Below are positions 52,510 to 61,524 of a stretch of 64,000 nucleotides of DNA, piece after piece. The number at the start of each line of letters is the position of its first letter. Position 1 is the stretch's first letter. A program made the translations under genes and the position numbers. The stretch spans positions 62,001 through 126,000 of the forward strand of contig NZ_STGF01000002.1 of NCBI RefSeq assembly GCF_005222705.1, given 5' to 3'. Source of the DNA: Paenibacillus sp. SY21-1. GTDB lineage: Bacteria > Bacillota > Bacilli > Paenibacillales > Paenibacillaceae. The notes under the pieces were generated by a model that was given only the letters and a program-made list of their open reading frames with translations, did no database searches and was not told where the DNA came from.

Positions 52510-54122
52510 GTTGTTAGCCCTTGCTCACGGTACTCCTGCGGGGTGACGCCAAACTGCTTTTTGAACACCTTGATAAAATAAGCCGGGTCCAAGTAACCGA
52601 TCTCCGCGCTTATTTCATAAACTTTTTTATCGGTATGCCGCAGCATAAAGCTGGCCCGGTCCATTCGCAGCCTGGCAATATAATCGCTGATGCCCTCGCC
52701 GGTTTCCAGCTTGTAGATTTTGGAAAGATGGGTCGTGTGCAGGTTGACATGATCGGCGAGCGTCCGCAGCGAAACGTCCTCATGCAGGTTTTTTTCGGCG
52801 TACTCCTGAATTTTTTTGACATACTGAGAGCGTACGTCGTTCATATCGGTTTCCGTGCCCGCCTTCAGCTTGCCCAGCGCAAGCAGCGACCAGCTCCTAA
52901 GCTTGGCAATCGTTGCAAACGCTTCTCCGCTCTGCAGCAGCTCCATGTCGCCGCCAAGCAATTCCCCAAGCGCACGGCCGCTCCGATGGGCAAAATGGGC
53001 AAATGCCGAAGCGATCAAAAAACCGGCTTCCATGCAGTGCTCCCATGAATCCGACCAGTTGGCCTCCAATTCGGCGAACACGCTGTTCAGCTTGTCTTCG
53101 GCCGATTCGAACCGTCCCGCCTCGAGCAGCTGGATCAGTCCGGGCGGAGAATGAATCGCGTCAAGCGTCCCTGGGCTTCTGTACGGCTCTCGCTCGCCCA
53201 GCCGCATGACGAATTCCCGCTCCTCGCCGACAAACCGTCTAAAGGAGGCCGCTGCCTGACGGTATACGTCTGCCAGCTGCGACGGGAAGCGGAAGCGCTC
53301 CGTCATAACGACGGACAAGGAGCCCTTCAAAAATTGCTTGACCTTCGTCTGAAGCTGCACCGCAAGCTTTTCAACCTGCTTGTCTTTGCCCGGAATGGAG
53401 GCGTCGGCCTTAGGCTGCAGCAGAAAGGCCAAATAGCCGTGCTCCTCCTTAACGCTCCATACCTGCGCATAATCGACAAATATTTCCTCGGCAATATTCA
53501 TAACCGCATATTCCATCAAATGCTGCCCGTTATGACGGTATTGGCCAAACTCCTCCTCCATGCGCACAAGCAGGAGCTGACCTTCGCCGGACCGGAACGG
53601 CAGCGAATAGGTGTCCAGCTTGCGCTCCCACTCCTCCTCGCTCAGCCGCTCGCCGTGCAAGGCGTCCAAAAGCAGCCTGCCGCGCAGCAGCGGCAAATTT
53701 TCCCGCAGCGTGAACTGCGTGCGCTCGAAGGAGCTGATGCTCGCCCATTCCGCTTTGAGCTGATCCACAGCTAAGCCTACCGCAGCAAGCAGCTCCTCGT
53801 CTGTAGGCGGCTTGAGCAAATATTGCAGCGCCTGGTGACGGATCGCTTCCTTGGCGTATTCAAAATCCGAATGGCCCGACAAGATAATGCATTTCATGCG
53901 TTTGTCCCGCTCCCGGATCGCTTCAATCAGCTCGATTCCGGTCATCTCCGGCATCAGAATATCCGAGATGACAATGTCAATCGGATGCAGCTCGATCAGT
54001 TCCAGCGCCTCCCTTGCGGAATACGCCTTATGGACCTGCTCGATGCCCAGCTTGTGCCAAGGCTTGTTCATGGATAAATTGTCGGCCCAGTGGGCCTCAT
54101 CGTCAACAATCAATAGTTGCAT
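52506..54122 (-). CDS. response regulator, YesN type (REC + AraC HTH)
   Basis: Response regulator of 538 residues. The receiver domain (about 1-120) has Asp7/Asp8, phospho-acceptor Asp54 (IVISDILMPE) and the Lys in LLKPP. A long middle region (about 130-420) with no enzyme motif joins it to the AraC double helix-turn-helix (about 435-535; VSLRTLADHVNLHTTHLSKI, IGYLDPAYFIKVFKKQFG). It follows the kinase gene by 54 bases. It is expected to activate the binding-protein gene and permease operon through the CTAACA repeats. Confidence 0.92.
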   Translation of the reverse strand: MQLLIVDDEAHWADNLSMNKPWHKLGIEQVHKAYSAREALELIELHPIDIVISDILMPEMTGIELIEAIRERDKRMKCIILSGHSDFEYAKEAIRHQALQYLLKPPTDEELLAAVGLAVDQLKAEWASISSFERTQFTLRENLPLLRGRLLLDALHGERLSEEEWERKLDTYSLPFRSGEGQLLLVRMEEEFGQYRHNGQHLMEYAVMNIAEEIFVDYAQVWSVKEEHGYLAFLLQPKADASIPGKDKQVEKLAVQLQTKVKQFLKGSLSVVMTERFRFPSQLADVYRQAAASFRRFVGEEREFVMRLGEREPYRSPGTLDAIHSPPGLIQLLEAGRFESAEDKLNSVFAELEANWSDSWEHCMEAGFLIASAFAHFAHRSGRALGELLGGDMELLQSGEAFATIAKLRSWSLLALGKLKAGTETDMNDVRSQYVKKIQEYAEKNLHEDVSLRTLADHVNLHTTHLSKIYKLETGEGISDYIARLRMDRASFMLRHTDKKVYEISAEIGYLDPAYFIKVFKKQFGVTPQEYREQGLTT

Positions 54123-54176
54123 AGCATGCTGCTCCCTTTTTCACGTCAAATGATATCGCTGTAATTCGTCCCGCAT

Positions 54177-55997
54177 TCAGTCTTCAGCAAGCGACGGCAC
54201 CATTCCCGGCGGCCTCTGCGCGCCTCCGGTCTTGTCCGAGGCTGCAGGAATTTGCCAAAGCACCTCTGTACGGAAGCCGCCGGAAGCCGATTTCGTGAAA
54301 TGCAAGCGGGACTGGTGTCCGAATTGGGTCAGAAGCCGCTGATTGGTATTCCAAAGTCCGCAGCCCATCTCCTCTTGCAGCGGCTCAAACATTTTGTGAT
54401 TCAATTGCTCGCGCGCTTCGTCCGACAAGCCGGGTCCGTCGTCGTCGATAAAAATGTGGCAGAAGCCGCCGGACATTTCGCCGTGAATGTGGATTTCGCC
54501 GGACGAATAGGACTTGGATACCCCGTGGAGGACCGCATTTTCGACAATCGGCTGCAGCATGAGACGCGGGACTTGCTGCGCCAGCATCTCCTTGGGCACA
54601 TCGATCGTATATTCAATGCGGGGATTGCGCAGCTTCTGAATGTCCAAATAATTGACAATCAGCTTAAGCTCCTCCTCCAGCGACGCTTCCCGGCGCTCCA
54701 TTCGCGTAGCGTAGCGGTAGTAGGCGCTCAAATTAAAGGCCATTTTGACGACTGCCTCCTCGTCCTTCATCTGGGCCATATTGATAATATAGCCGAGGCA
54801 ATTGTACAGAAAATGCGGATTAATCTGCGCTTGGAGCTGCTTGAGCGTCGCTTCCCTGGCACGCAGCTTCTCCCCCAGCACCTTCTCGACCAGCTCCTGA
54901 ATTTGCTTGGACATTTCATTAAAGCGATAAAAAAGAAACGAAAACTCATGGCTGGCCTTCGCGCTGATCTGAACGGAGAAATCTCCTCTCTGCACGCTTT
55001 GCAGCCCGCGAATCAGTCGTAGAATCGGACGCTGCACGTTGCGGTACAGCAGAACGGATACCGATAGGCCGACCGCAAACAGCAGCGCCATGCCCAGGTA
55101 GAACAGATTGCGGCTCGCAGATATCGGACCGAGCACCTCCTCAAGCGGCACAATATCGATCAAATGCCAGTTCAGCTGAGGCGTATTCACCGCGCTAAGC
55201 AGGTAGCGCTTGCCGTTCAAGCTGACAGTCTGCTGTACGGTGTCGCCGAGCTCCTGCTTGTCCAAATACGCCGCAAGCTCTCCGATAATCGAGGCGTCAG
55301 AGGACCGGTTGGCAATCGGGGCATAACCCTTGTGATAAAAAATAGGATCGCCGTGCCCCCCCGACTTGTACGTATCCAGCATGTTCTGAACGTTCGCCTG
55401 GCCAAAGCTGGCCTGCACGACAAGGCTGCTTCCTTTCAGCGAATTTTGATAACCGTAGGCGCTCGTAATAAACAAATGGAAAGCAGCCCCGGTCTCTCCG
55501 CCTTCCTCGTACGTCCACTGTCCGGTCATATTGCTCTCCAAATAGTCTTCATCGTACGTCACCGATTTGGCGTTGTTCGAAATCGCCTGCTTGTTCTGCT
55601 GCGAATAGACGACAAAATTAACCGGCCAAATATTCATGACCCCGGATTGCAATTGCATTTTCTCCTGAATGACGTAGCGGGTCTGCATGCGGTCGTAAGC
55701 GCTGTCCCAAATATTCAAGCCGTTGAACTTCTGAACGTTCGGATCGCTGGAGAAGGTGATGACAAAATCGCTGGTTTGCTTAATTCGCGAGTCGATTTGA
55801 CTGGCCAGAAAGGACAGCTGCTTGCTGCTCGAATCGCGAAGCTCCCGGCTTATGACTTCGTTCGATACCCCGTTCGAATAGGTAAACAACAGAATAATCG
55901 GGATAAACAATACAAGAATAAGGCCGTTCATTTTTGCAAAAAGACTTAACCTCCAGCTCTGCTTTCTCTGTCCTGACGCTAATTTTGCACTTTCCAT
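54177..55997 (-). CDS. sensor histidine kinase, YesM type
   Basis: Membrane sensor kinase of about 606 residues. Helix 1 is MNGLILVLFIPIILLFTYS (about 24-42), then a Cache-like extracellular sensor (about 50-290), helix 2 (about 295-320), HAMP, the His_kinase domain with QINPHFLYNCLGYI, and an ATPase domain with IVENAVLHGV, DDDGPGL and GLWNTNQRL. The ATG at 55995-55997 has GGGGAG upstream. It is divergent from the permease operon and followed by its response regulator. Confidence 0.93.
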   Translation of the reverse strand: MESAKLASGQRKQSWRLSLFAKMNGLILVLFIPIILLFTYSNGVSNEVISRELRDSSSKQLSFLASQIDSRIKQTSDFVITFSSDPNVQKFNGLNIWDSAYDRMQTRYVIQEKMQLQSGVMNIWPVNFVVYSQQNKQAISNNAKSVTYDEDYLESNMTGQWTYEEGGETGAAFHLFITSAYGYQNSLKGSSLVVQASFGQANVQNMLDTYKSGGHGDPIFYHKGYAPIANRSSDASIIGELAAYLDKQELGDTVQQTVSLNGKRYLLSAVNTPQLNWHLIDIVPLEEVLGPISASRNLFYLGMALLFAVGLSVSVLLYRNVQRPILRLIRGLQSVQRGDFSVQISAKASHEFSFLFYRFNEMSKQIQELVEKVLGEKLRAREATLKQLQAQINPHFLYNCLGYIINMAQMKDEEAVVKMAFNLSAYYRYATRMERREASLEEELKLIVNYLDIQKLRNPRIEYTIDVPKEMLAQQVPRLMLQPIVENAVLHGVSKSYSSGEIHIHGEMSGGFCHIFIDDDGPGLSDEAREQLNHKMFEPLQEEMGCGLWNTNQRLLTQFGHQSRLHFTKSASGGFRTEVLWQIPAASDKTGGAQRPPGMVPSLAED

Positions 55998-56023
55998 CGC
56001 TGCGGCTCCCCTTTCGCTTTTGC

Positions 56024-56058
56024 CTAACAAAACGCTATCGATCCTAACATTGTCTTAT
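56024..56058 (+). promoter_or_regulatory. paired direct-repeat operator, copy 2, before the permease operon
   Basis: CTAACAAAACGCTAT (56024-56038) and CTAACATTGTCTTAT (56044-56058), box starts 20 bp apart with a CGATC spacer. By hand alignment 24 of 35 positions match the copy at 52475-52509. It is oriented toward the permease gene, ending 84 bases before its ATG. A TACTAT at 56093-56098 may be the -10 box. Confidence 0.6.
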
Positions 56059-56142
56059 AGTTTGGCGCAAAGGCGCTACGTTACTATATATATCAGGGAA
56101 TCGACCAATACACAAATAAGTTTTCTGCGAAGGGGGAGAACG

Positions 56143-57093
56143 ATGGACGCCATGCCATCCAAGCAAGCACAACCAGAGAAGGCACGCCAAAGGGCCAACA
56201 AACGGCGCCAGAACGCCGCTTGGACGCTGCACCTCATGGTGCTGCCCGCCGTTTTGTTCGTATTCATATTTTCTTATCTCCCGATGTCCGGTCTGGTCAT
56301 GGCCTTTCAGGACTATAAAGCGAATCTGGGGTTTCTTGGCTCCCACTGGGTCGGGCTCAAGCATTTCCGCTATATGCTGGAAAATGATTATTTTCTGCAA
56401 ATTACATGGAACACTCTATTTTTTGCCGTATCCAAAATCATTATGAATCTGATCGTGCCGTTCGTATTCGCGCTATTGCTGAACGAGGTACGCAATATGG
56501 GACTCAAGCGCTCGATTCAAACGCTCGTCTATTTGCCGCACTTTCTCTCCTGGGTCACGCTCGCCGGCATCTTGATGGACCTTCTTGCGCAAACCGGCAT
56601 CGTCAACCAGTTTCTGACGAGCGTGTTCGGCATCAAGCCGATCTTCTTCCTCGGCGAGGGCAGCTGGTTCCGGGCAACGATTATCGGCAGCGACGTATGG
56701 AAAGAGTTCGGCTTTAATACAATCGTCATTCTGGCCGCGCTTTCCGGCATTAATCCTGCGCTGTACGAGGCGGCCGAGGTCGATGGAGCAAGCCGCTTGA
56801 AGCAAACGAGGCACATTACGATTCCGGCCCTCATTCCGATTATGATCGTCATCGCAACGCTTGCGCTCGGCAACGTGCTGAACGCCAATTTCGACCAGGT
56901 GTTTAATCTGTATAGCCCGCTTGTCTACCAGCAAGGCGACATTATCGACACCTTCGTTTATCGGCAAGGGCTGCTGAGCGGACAATTCAGCTTCGCGACG
57001 GCAATCGGCTTCTTCAAATCGCTGATCAGCCTGGTGCTGATCATTATATCCTACCGGCTTGCCTATAAATTCGCGGGCTACCGAATTTTTTAG
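56143..57093 (+). CDS. ABC sugar permease, LplB type
   Basis: Inner-membrane permease of about 316 residues. A charged N-terminus (about 1-30) precedes about six helices, beginning TLHLMVLPAVLFVFIFSYLP. The EAA loop is EAAEVDGASRLKQTRHITIP. The ATG at 56143 has AGGGGGAG upstream; a longer start at 56020 would run through the operator region. It is the first gene of a permease-permease-GH3 transcript. The ATPase is not encoded here. Confidence 0.92.
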   Translation: MDAMPSKQAQPEKARQRANKRRQNAAWTLHLMVLPAVLFVFIFSYLPMSGLVMAFQDYKANLGFLGSHWVGLKHFRYMLENDYFLQITWNTLFFAVSKIIMNLIVPFVFALLLNEVRNMGLKRSIQTLVYLPHFLSWVTLAGILMDLLAQTGIVNQFLTSVFGIKPIFFLGEGSWFRATIIGSDVWKEFGFNTIVILAALSGINPALYEAAEVDGASRLKQTRHITIPALIPIMIVIATLALGNVLNANFDQVFNLYSPLVYQQGDIIDTFVYRQGLLSGQFSFATAIGFFKSLISLVLIIISYRLAYKFAGYRIF

Positions 57094-57108
57094 AAAGGAG
57101 CCTTTCCT

Positions 57109-57981
57109 ATGTATCATAAAACGCTGCCCTATCGCATCTTTAATGTGTTCAACAATGTGCTGCTGTCTGTAATCGCCATCTTGTGCCTGCTGCCGCTTTA
57201 TCATTTGCTGATGGTGTCGCTTAGCTCCGCCGCACCGGCAAATGCGGGTCTGGTCACCTTTTGGCCCATCGACTTTACGCTTGAGGCGTATAACGAAACG
57301 TTCGGCAACAGCAGCTTTCTGCAATCGCTATGGATTTCCGTCGAAAGAACGGTGCTTGGCACAGCCCTTGCAATGGCCGTGACATCGCTTGCCGCCTACG
57401 CCTTATCGAAGGAAACGAGCTCTTTTCGGATGAGAAGCGTGTACATGTGGTATTTCGTCATTACGATGCTGTTCAACGGCGGACTTATTCCAAGCTATAT
57501 TCTCATTCTCAAGCTCGGCTTGCTCGACTCGCTGCTGGCGCTTATTCTGCCGCTGACCGTCTCGGTGTACAATCTGATTCTGCTGCTCAATTTCTTCCGC
57601 ACCGTGCCAAAGGAGCTGGAGGAAGCGGCCTTTATGGACGGGGCGGGCCATTTGCGCAGCTTTATCGCCATCTATTTGCCGGTTTCGCTGCCGGCGCTCG
57701 CGACCATCTCCCTATTCACCATGGTCATGCACTGGAATGCTTATTTCGATGGACTCATCTATATCAAGGAGGCGAGCAAGCTTCCGCTCGCGAGCCTGCT
57801 GCAGACGATTATCGTCCAGGCGGATATGACCCACTTCGACCCGACCGTCGTCAAAAGCTTGTCGCAGCGCACCTTGCGCGCCTCGCAGGTTATGATCGGA
57901 GCGCTGCCGATTCTGATCGTCTATCCATTCCTGCAGCGTTTCTTTGTCAAGGGCATCGTCATAGGAGCCGTGAAGGAATAG
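57109..57981 (+). CDS. ABC sugar permease, YtcP type
   Basis: Partner permease of 290 residues with six helices and the EAA loop EAAFMDGAGHLRSFIAIYLP. AAAGGAG lies 8 bases before the ATG, with CCTTT just after it, so the ribosome site can pair with its own flank. The gap to the first permease is 15 bases. The C-terminus ends GIVIGAVKE, usual for this class. Confidence 0.92.
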   Translation: MYHKTLPYRIFNVFNNVLLSVIAILCLLPLYHLLMVSLSSAAPANAGLVTFWPIDFTLEAYNETFGNSSFLQSLWISVERTVLGTALAMAVTSLAAYALSKETSSFRMRSVYMWYFVITMLFNGGLIPSYILILKLGLLDSLLALILPLTVSVYNLILLLNFFRTVPKELEEAAFMDGAGHLRSFIAIYLPVSLPALATISLFTMVMHWNAYFDGLIYIKEASKLPLASLLQTIIVQADMTHFDPTVVKSLSQRTLRASQVMIGALPILIVYPFLQRFFVKGIVIGAVKE

Positions 57982-57997
57982 CCGGAGGGCAAGATCG

Positions 57998-58040
57998 GGC
58001 GGCGCTTGCGGGCGCCGTTCGGGTTACTTTTTTACCGCAG
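57998..58040 (+). terminator. weak terminator-like hairpin between permease and GH3
   Basis: CGGCGC pairs with GCGCCG around a six-base loop; a run of six Ts follows about 10 bases later. This is likely partial attenuation, so GH3 would be expressed below the permeases. Confidence 0.35.
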
Positions 58041-58133
58041 CGCTGTTTTCCGCAGCCGTCATGCCTAACGGGGCATATGGCGATAAGCTGGAGCGCGACG
58101 CATGCGATTAACGAATGAAGGGTTGCGAACAAC

Positions 58134-60347
58134 ATGTCCCATACACAAACAGCCGTAGAAAAAACGAAAGAACAGCAGCAATTGCTAAACCTGCTTGCAG
58201 AAATGACGATCGAGGAAAAAGTGGACCAGCTTATGCAGCTTGCCGTCCCCTTCTATGAAGGAGCGGAAGACGAAGGGCAAATTACCGGACCGATGGACTC
58301 GCTCGGCATTACGCAGCGTACAGTCCATAACAGCGGCTCCGTGCTCGGAATGGCGGGCGCCGCCGAGACGATAAACGTGCAGCGCAAGCATCTCGAAAAC
58401 AACCGGCTAGGCATTCCTTTACTTATGATGGCGGACATCGTCCACGGCTTTAAAACGATATTCCCTGTGCCGCTGGCGATCGGCTGCTCGTGGGATTTGG
58501 AGCGCGCAGAGCAGAGCGCCGCGATTGCCGCGCGCGAAGCGTCGGTATCGGGCGTTCATGTGACGTATGCGCCAATGGTTGATCTGGTGCGCGATCCGCG
58601 CTGGGGCCGCGTCATGGAGTCGACCGGCGAGGATCCGTTTTTGAACTCGCTGTTCGCGCGAGCCTTTGTAAATGGCTTTCAAGGCAGCGATTTGGCGGGC
58701 GACTATGATCGCGTAGCGGCCTGCGTCAAGCATTTTGCCGCTTATGGGGCGGCCGAAGCGGGACGCGACTACAACACGGTCGATCTGTCGGAACGGCAAT
58801 TAAGGGAATTTTATTTACCGGCATACAAGGCGGCGCTGGACGCAGGCTGCGAAATGGTCATGACCTCCTTTAATACGGTGGACGGCGTGCCAGCTACAGG
58901 CAATGAAAAGCTGATGCGCAAGCTCCTGCGCGAGGAATGGGGCTTCGAGGGCATTGTCATTTCCGACTGGGGAGCCGTGAAGGAATTGATTGCGCACGGC
59001 ATTGCGGCCGATGAAGAGGAAGCGGCGCTCAAGGCGATGCGCGCGGGCGTAGACATCGAGATGATGACCGCCTGCTACGCCAAGCATCTGGCAGCGCTGA
59101 TCTCGACCGGCCGGCTGTCCGAATCGCTGCTGGACGATGCCGTCATGCGCATCCTGACCTTGAAGCAGAAGCTGGGCTTGTTTGAGAATCCTTACCGGGC
59201 AGCCGATCCGCAGCGCGAAAGCGAAATCGTCTTTTGCGACGAGCATCGGGCCGCAGCCAAAGAACTCGCCATCAAATCCTGTGTGCTGCTCAAAAATAAC
59301 GGCGTACTGCCGATGCACAACAAGCAGAAGATTGCCGTCATCGGTCCATTCGCCCGCAACAGCGACCTGCTCGGGCCGTGGTCCTGGACCGGCTCGCGCG
59401 ATGCTGTCGAACAGCTGGCCGACAGCATCGGCTGCAAGCTCGCCGATGCAGCCAGCCTGCTTGTCGCCGAAGGCTGCGGAATAGAGTCCGCCGCTACGGA
59501 AGAGCAATGGCAGGCGGCGGAAGCGGCGGCGGCGGCGGCAGATGTCATCGTGCTTGCTCTCGGCGAGCATTCCGATATGAGCGGAGAAGCCGGCTGCCGC
59601 GCCAACATCCAGCTTCCTGCCGCGCAGCTGGAGCTGGTCCGCAGGCTGAAGGAGCTGAACAAGCCGCTTGCCGTCGTCCTGTTCAACGGCCGGCCGCTTG
59701 ATCTGCACGGCATCTATGACGAGGCGGACGCTATCCTTGAAGCATGGTTTCCAGGCTCGGAAGGCGGACCGGCGATCGCCGACCTGCTGTTCGGCGATGC
59801 CAGCCCGTCGGGCCGGCTGACGATGTCCTTCCCTTACAGCGTCGGACAAATACCGGTCTATTACAATGCCTATAACACCGGGCGGCCGCAGGGCGCTCCG
59901 GACGCGCAAGTGCGGTACGTCTCCCAGTATCTGGACATCCCTAATGAGCCGCTGCTGCCGTTCGGCTTCGGATTAAGCTATACCTCCTTCATCTACGGCG
60001 AGCCTGAGCTTTCCTCTCAAGTGTTAAGAGAAAATGGCTCGATCCGGCTCACCGTGACCGTTTCCAATACCGGGACGGTGGCAGGCGAGGAAACCGTCCA
60101 GCTCTATGTTCGCGATTTGTCCGGGGAGGTCGTCCGGCCGGTCAAAGAGCTAAAGGATTTTCGCAAGCTGCTGCTGCAGCCGGGCGAAAGCCGCGAGGTG
60201 TCGTTTACGCTCACCGAGCCGCAGCTTCGCTACTACCACGCCGATCTGCGTCATGCCAGCGATGCCGGCGAGTTCATCGCCTACATCGGTCCTAACAGCG
60301 CAGTCAATCAGGCACTCCCTTTCCGTTTAACAAGCGTAAACGGCTGA
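58134..60347 (+). CDS. GH3 beta-glucosidase, BglX-like, cytoplasmic
   Basis: Retaining beta-glucosidase of family 3, 737 residues, no signal peptide. The N-terminal TIM barrel carries substrate-site residues Asp101 (MMADIVHG), Lys199/His200 (CVKHFAAYG) and the nucleophile Asp278 in VISDWGA. The alpha/beta sandwich domain follows (about 380-590; VIVLALGEHSDMSGEAG). A fibronectin type III-like domain ends the protein (about 640-730). It starts 152 bases after the permease. It hydrolyses imported beta-glucosides or beta-xylosides; which of these cannot be settled from sequence. A terminator follows. Confidence 0.93.
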   Translation: MSHTQTAVEKTKEQQQLLNLLAEMTIEEKVDQLMQLAVPFYEGAEDEGQITGPMDSLGITQRTVHNSGSVLGMAGAAETINVQRKHLENNRLGIPLLMMADIVHGFKTIFPVPLAIGCSWDLERAEQSAAIAAREASVSGVHVTYAPMVDLVRDPRWGRVMESTGEDPFLNSLFARAFVNGFQGSDLAGDYDRVAACVKHFAAYGAAEAGRDYNTVDLSERQLREFYLPAYKAALDAGCEMVMTSFNTVDGVPATGNEKLMRKLLREEWGFEGIVISDWGAVKELIAHGIAADEEEAALKAMRAGVDIEMMTACYAKHLAALISTGRLSESLLDDAVMRILTLKQKLGLFENPYRAADPQRESEIVFCDEHRAAAKELAIKSCVLLKNNGVLPMHNKQKIAVIGPFARNSDLLGPWSWTGSRDAVEQLADSIGCKLADAASLLVAEGCGIESAATEEQWQAAEAAAAAADVIVLALGEHSDMSGEAGCRANIQLPAAQLELVRRLKELNKPLAVVLFNGRPLDLHGIYDEADAILEAWFPGSEGGPAIADLLFGDASPSGRLTMSFPYSVGQIPVYYNAYNTGRPQGAPDAQVRYVSQYLDIPNEPLLPFGFGLSYTSFIYGEPELSSQVLRENGSIRLTVTVSNTGTVAGEETVQLYVRDLSGEVVRPVKELKDFRKLLLQPGESREVSFTLTEPQLRYYHADLRHASDAGEFIAYIGPNSAVNQALPFRLTSVNG

Positions 60348-60436
60348 CGCCGACCACTGGCGCAAAGCTAACGTTTCTCGTTGATATATAAGCTATTTAT
60401 ACAGGCGACATTTGTATGTGCTTATAATTTGAAATC

Positions 60437-60487
60437 AAAAACCGGCCTTCATTTACCTGCTCCAGGTGTGCGAAGGCCGGTTTTTCT
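60437..60487. terminator. terminator after GH3
   Basis: AAAAACCGGCCTTC pairs perfectly with GAAGGCCGGTTTTT, enclosing ACCTG/CAGGT; a T run follows on both strands. It ends the permease-GH3 operon. Confidence 0.9.
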
Positions 60488-60565
60488 TTTCCAGGAACTG
60501 CTGTCGCTGCTGCGTTTAACATACTACCCCACATTTATGTACCTGGCGTGTAGCTTTGAAGCACA

Positions 60566-60598
60566 ATAAAAAGATGACTGCCGTAATGGCAGTCATCG
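60566..60598 (-). terminator. terminator after azoreductase
   Basis: GATGACTGCC pairs with GGCAGTCATC around GTAAT; on the minus strand TTTTTATT follows. It lies about 20 bases after the stop codon. Confidence 0.85.
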
Positions 60599-60618
60599 GG
60601 TTTATCGCTTGTTGGAGC

Positions 60619-61254
60619 TTAGAAGCTGGCTGCAATTTCCTTCGCTTTAACGATTGCTGCCGCTTTGATCGCTTGACCTTGGTCTTGCGATACAGCCATG
60701 CCTTCAACAAATAGCGGCTCAAACGAAGGAATTCCGTAGAACAGCGAGATTTTTTTCAGGTAGCTAAAGCCGCTTTCCATCGCAGCCGCTGGGCCTTCGG
60801 AATATACGCCGCCGCTAGCTTGAATGTGCAGACCTTTTTTGTCAGTCAGCAGGCCTACAGGACCCTCTGCTGTATATTTAAATGTTTTGCCCGCTACGGA
60901 CACCGCATCGATGTATGCTTTCAGTACCGGCGGGAAAGAAAAGTTCCACATTGGAGAAACAAATACATATTTATCAGCTGCAACAAACTGATCTACGAGC
61001 TCGCCCAAGCGAGCAACTTTGGCTTGCTCGGCAGCAGTAAGCTGGTCAAACGCGCTCCCGGATTGAAGCTTGCCCCAGCCGCTGAATACTTCAGCGTCGA
61101 TTGCAGGAATATCCAGATTGAACAGATCCAGACGCACAACTTCATCAGAAGGATTCGCCTCGCGGTAAGCATTGATGAATTCCTCGCCAACAGCAAGACT
61201 AAAAGACGTAGAGTGATCGTGTGGGTGTGCAGTGATGTACAAAACAGTTGACAT
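60619..61254 (-). CDS. azoR: FMN-dependent NADH-azoreductase
   Basis: Flavodoxin-like quinone/azo reductase of 211 residues. The FMN-phosphate loop is [20 protein letters not shown] (about 7-26), then [20 protein letters not shown] (about 97-116, flavin ring contact) and [12 protein letters not shown]. It probably protects against quinones by two-electron reduction. The ATG follows GGGAAG. A clear sigma-A promoter lies 40 bases upstream with a TTTA/TAAA-rich dyad that may be an operator. It is not tied to neighbours. Confidence 0.92.
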   Translation of the reverse strand: MSTVLYITAHPHDHSTSFSLAVGEEFINAYREANPSDEVVRLDLFNLDIPAIDAEVFSGWGKLQSGSAFDQLTAAEQAKVARLGELVDQFVAADKYVFVSPMWNFSFPPVLKAYIDAVSVAGKTFKYTAEGPVGLLTDKKGLHIQASGGVYSEGPAAAMESGFSYLKKISLFYGIPSFEPLFVEGMAVSQDQGQAIKAAAIVKAKEIAASF

Positions 61255-61292
61255 TAGTATGACTTCCCTTCATGTTTAAATGGTACCTTTAC

Positions 61293-61320
61293 ATTATAAC
61301 TTTTTTAAAGTAAATTTCAA
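61293..61320 (-). promoter_or_regulatory. sigma-A promoter of the azoreductase gene
   Basis: On the minus strand TTGAAA (61315-61320), 16 bases, TATAAT (61293-61298), about 40 bases before the ATG. The spacer contains TTTACTTTAAAAAAGT, a partial dyad that could bind a MarR- or HxlR-type repressor. None is adjacent. Confidence 0.6.
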
Positions 61321-61524
61321 TTGGTTATTTAATAATTTTATTGAATTGACCGAACGGGCAAAAAAACAGCTCATTGCTTCATGAAAGCTTGTCTTCTTCA
61401 TCGCAAGTGTTCATGCAAAGCAATACCACACGTAAATCGCCCCCTTCACCGTTATGATGAAAGGGGCTGTTACCATTCCACTCAACCTTGCAAGGGTAAT
61501 ATGAATAATGGGGGAGCGGCAATT

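Noticed and set aside
58815..59909. 364-codon minus-strand frame
   Set aside because: It is antisense to the GH3 barrel and sandwich domains. GC-rich codons keep the reverse frame open.
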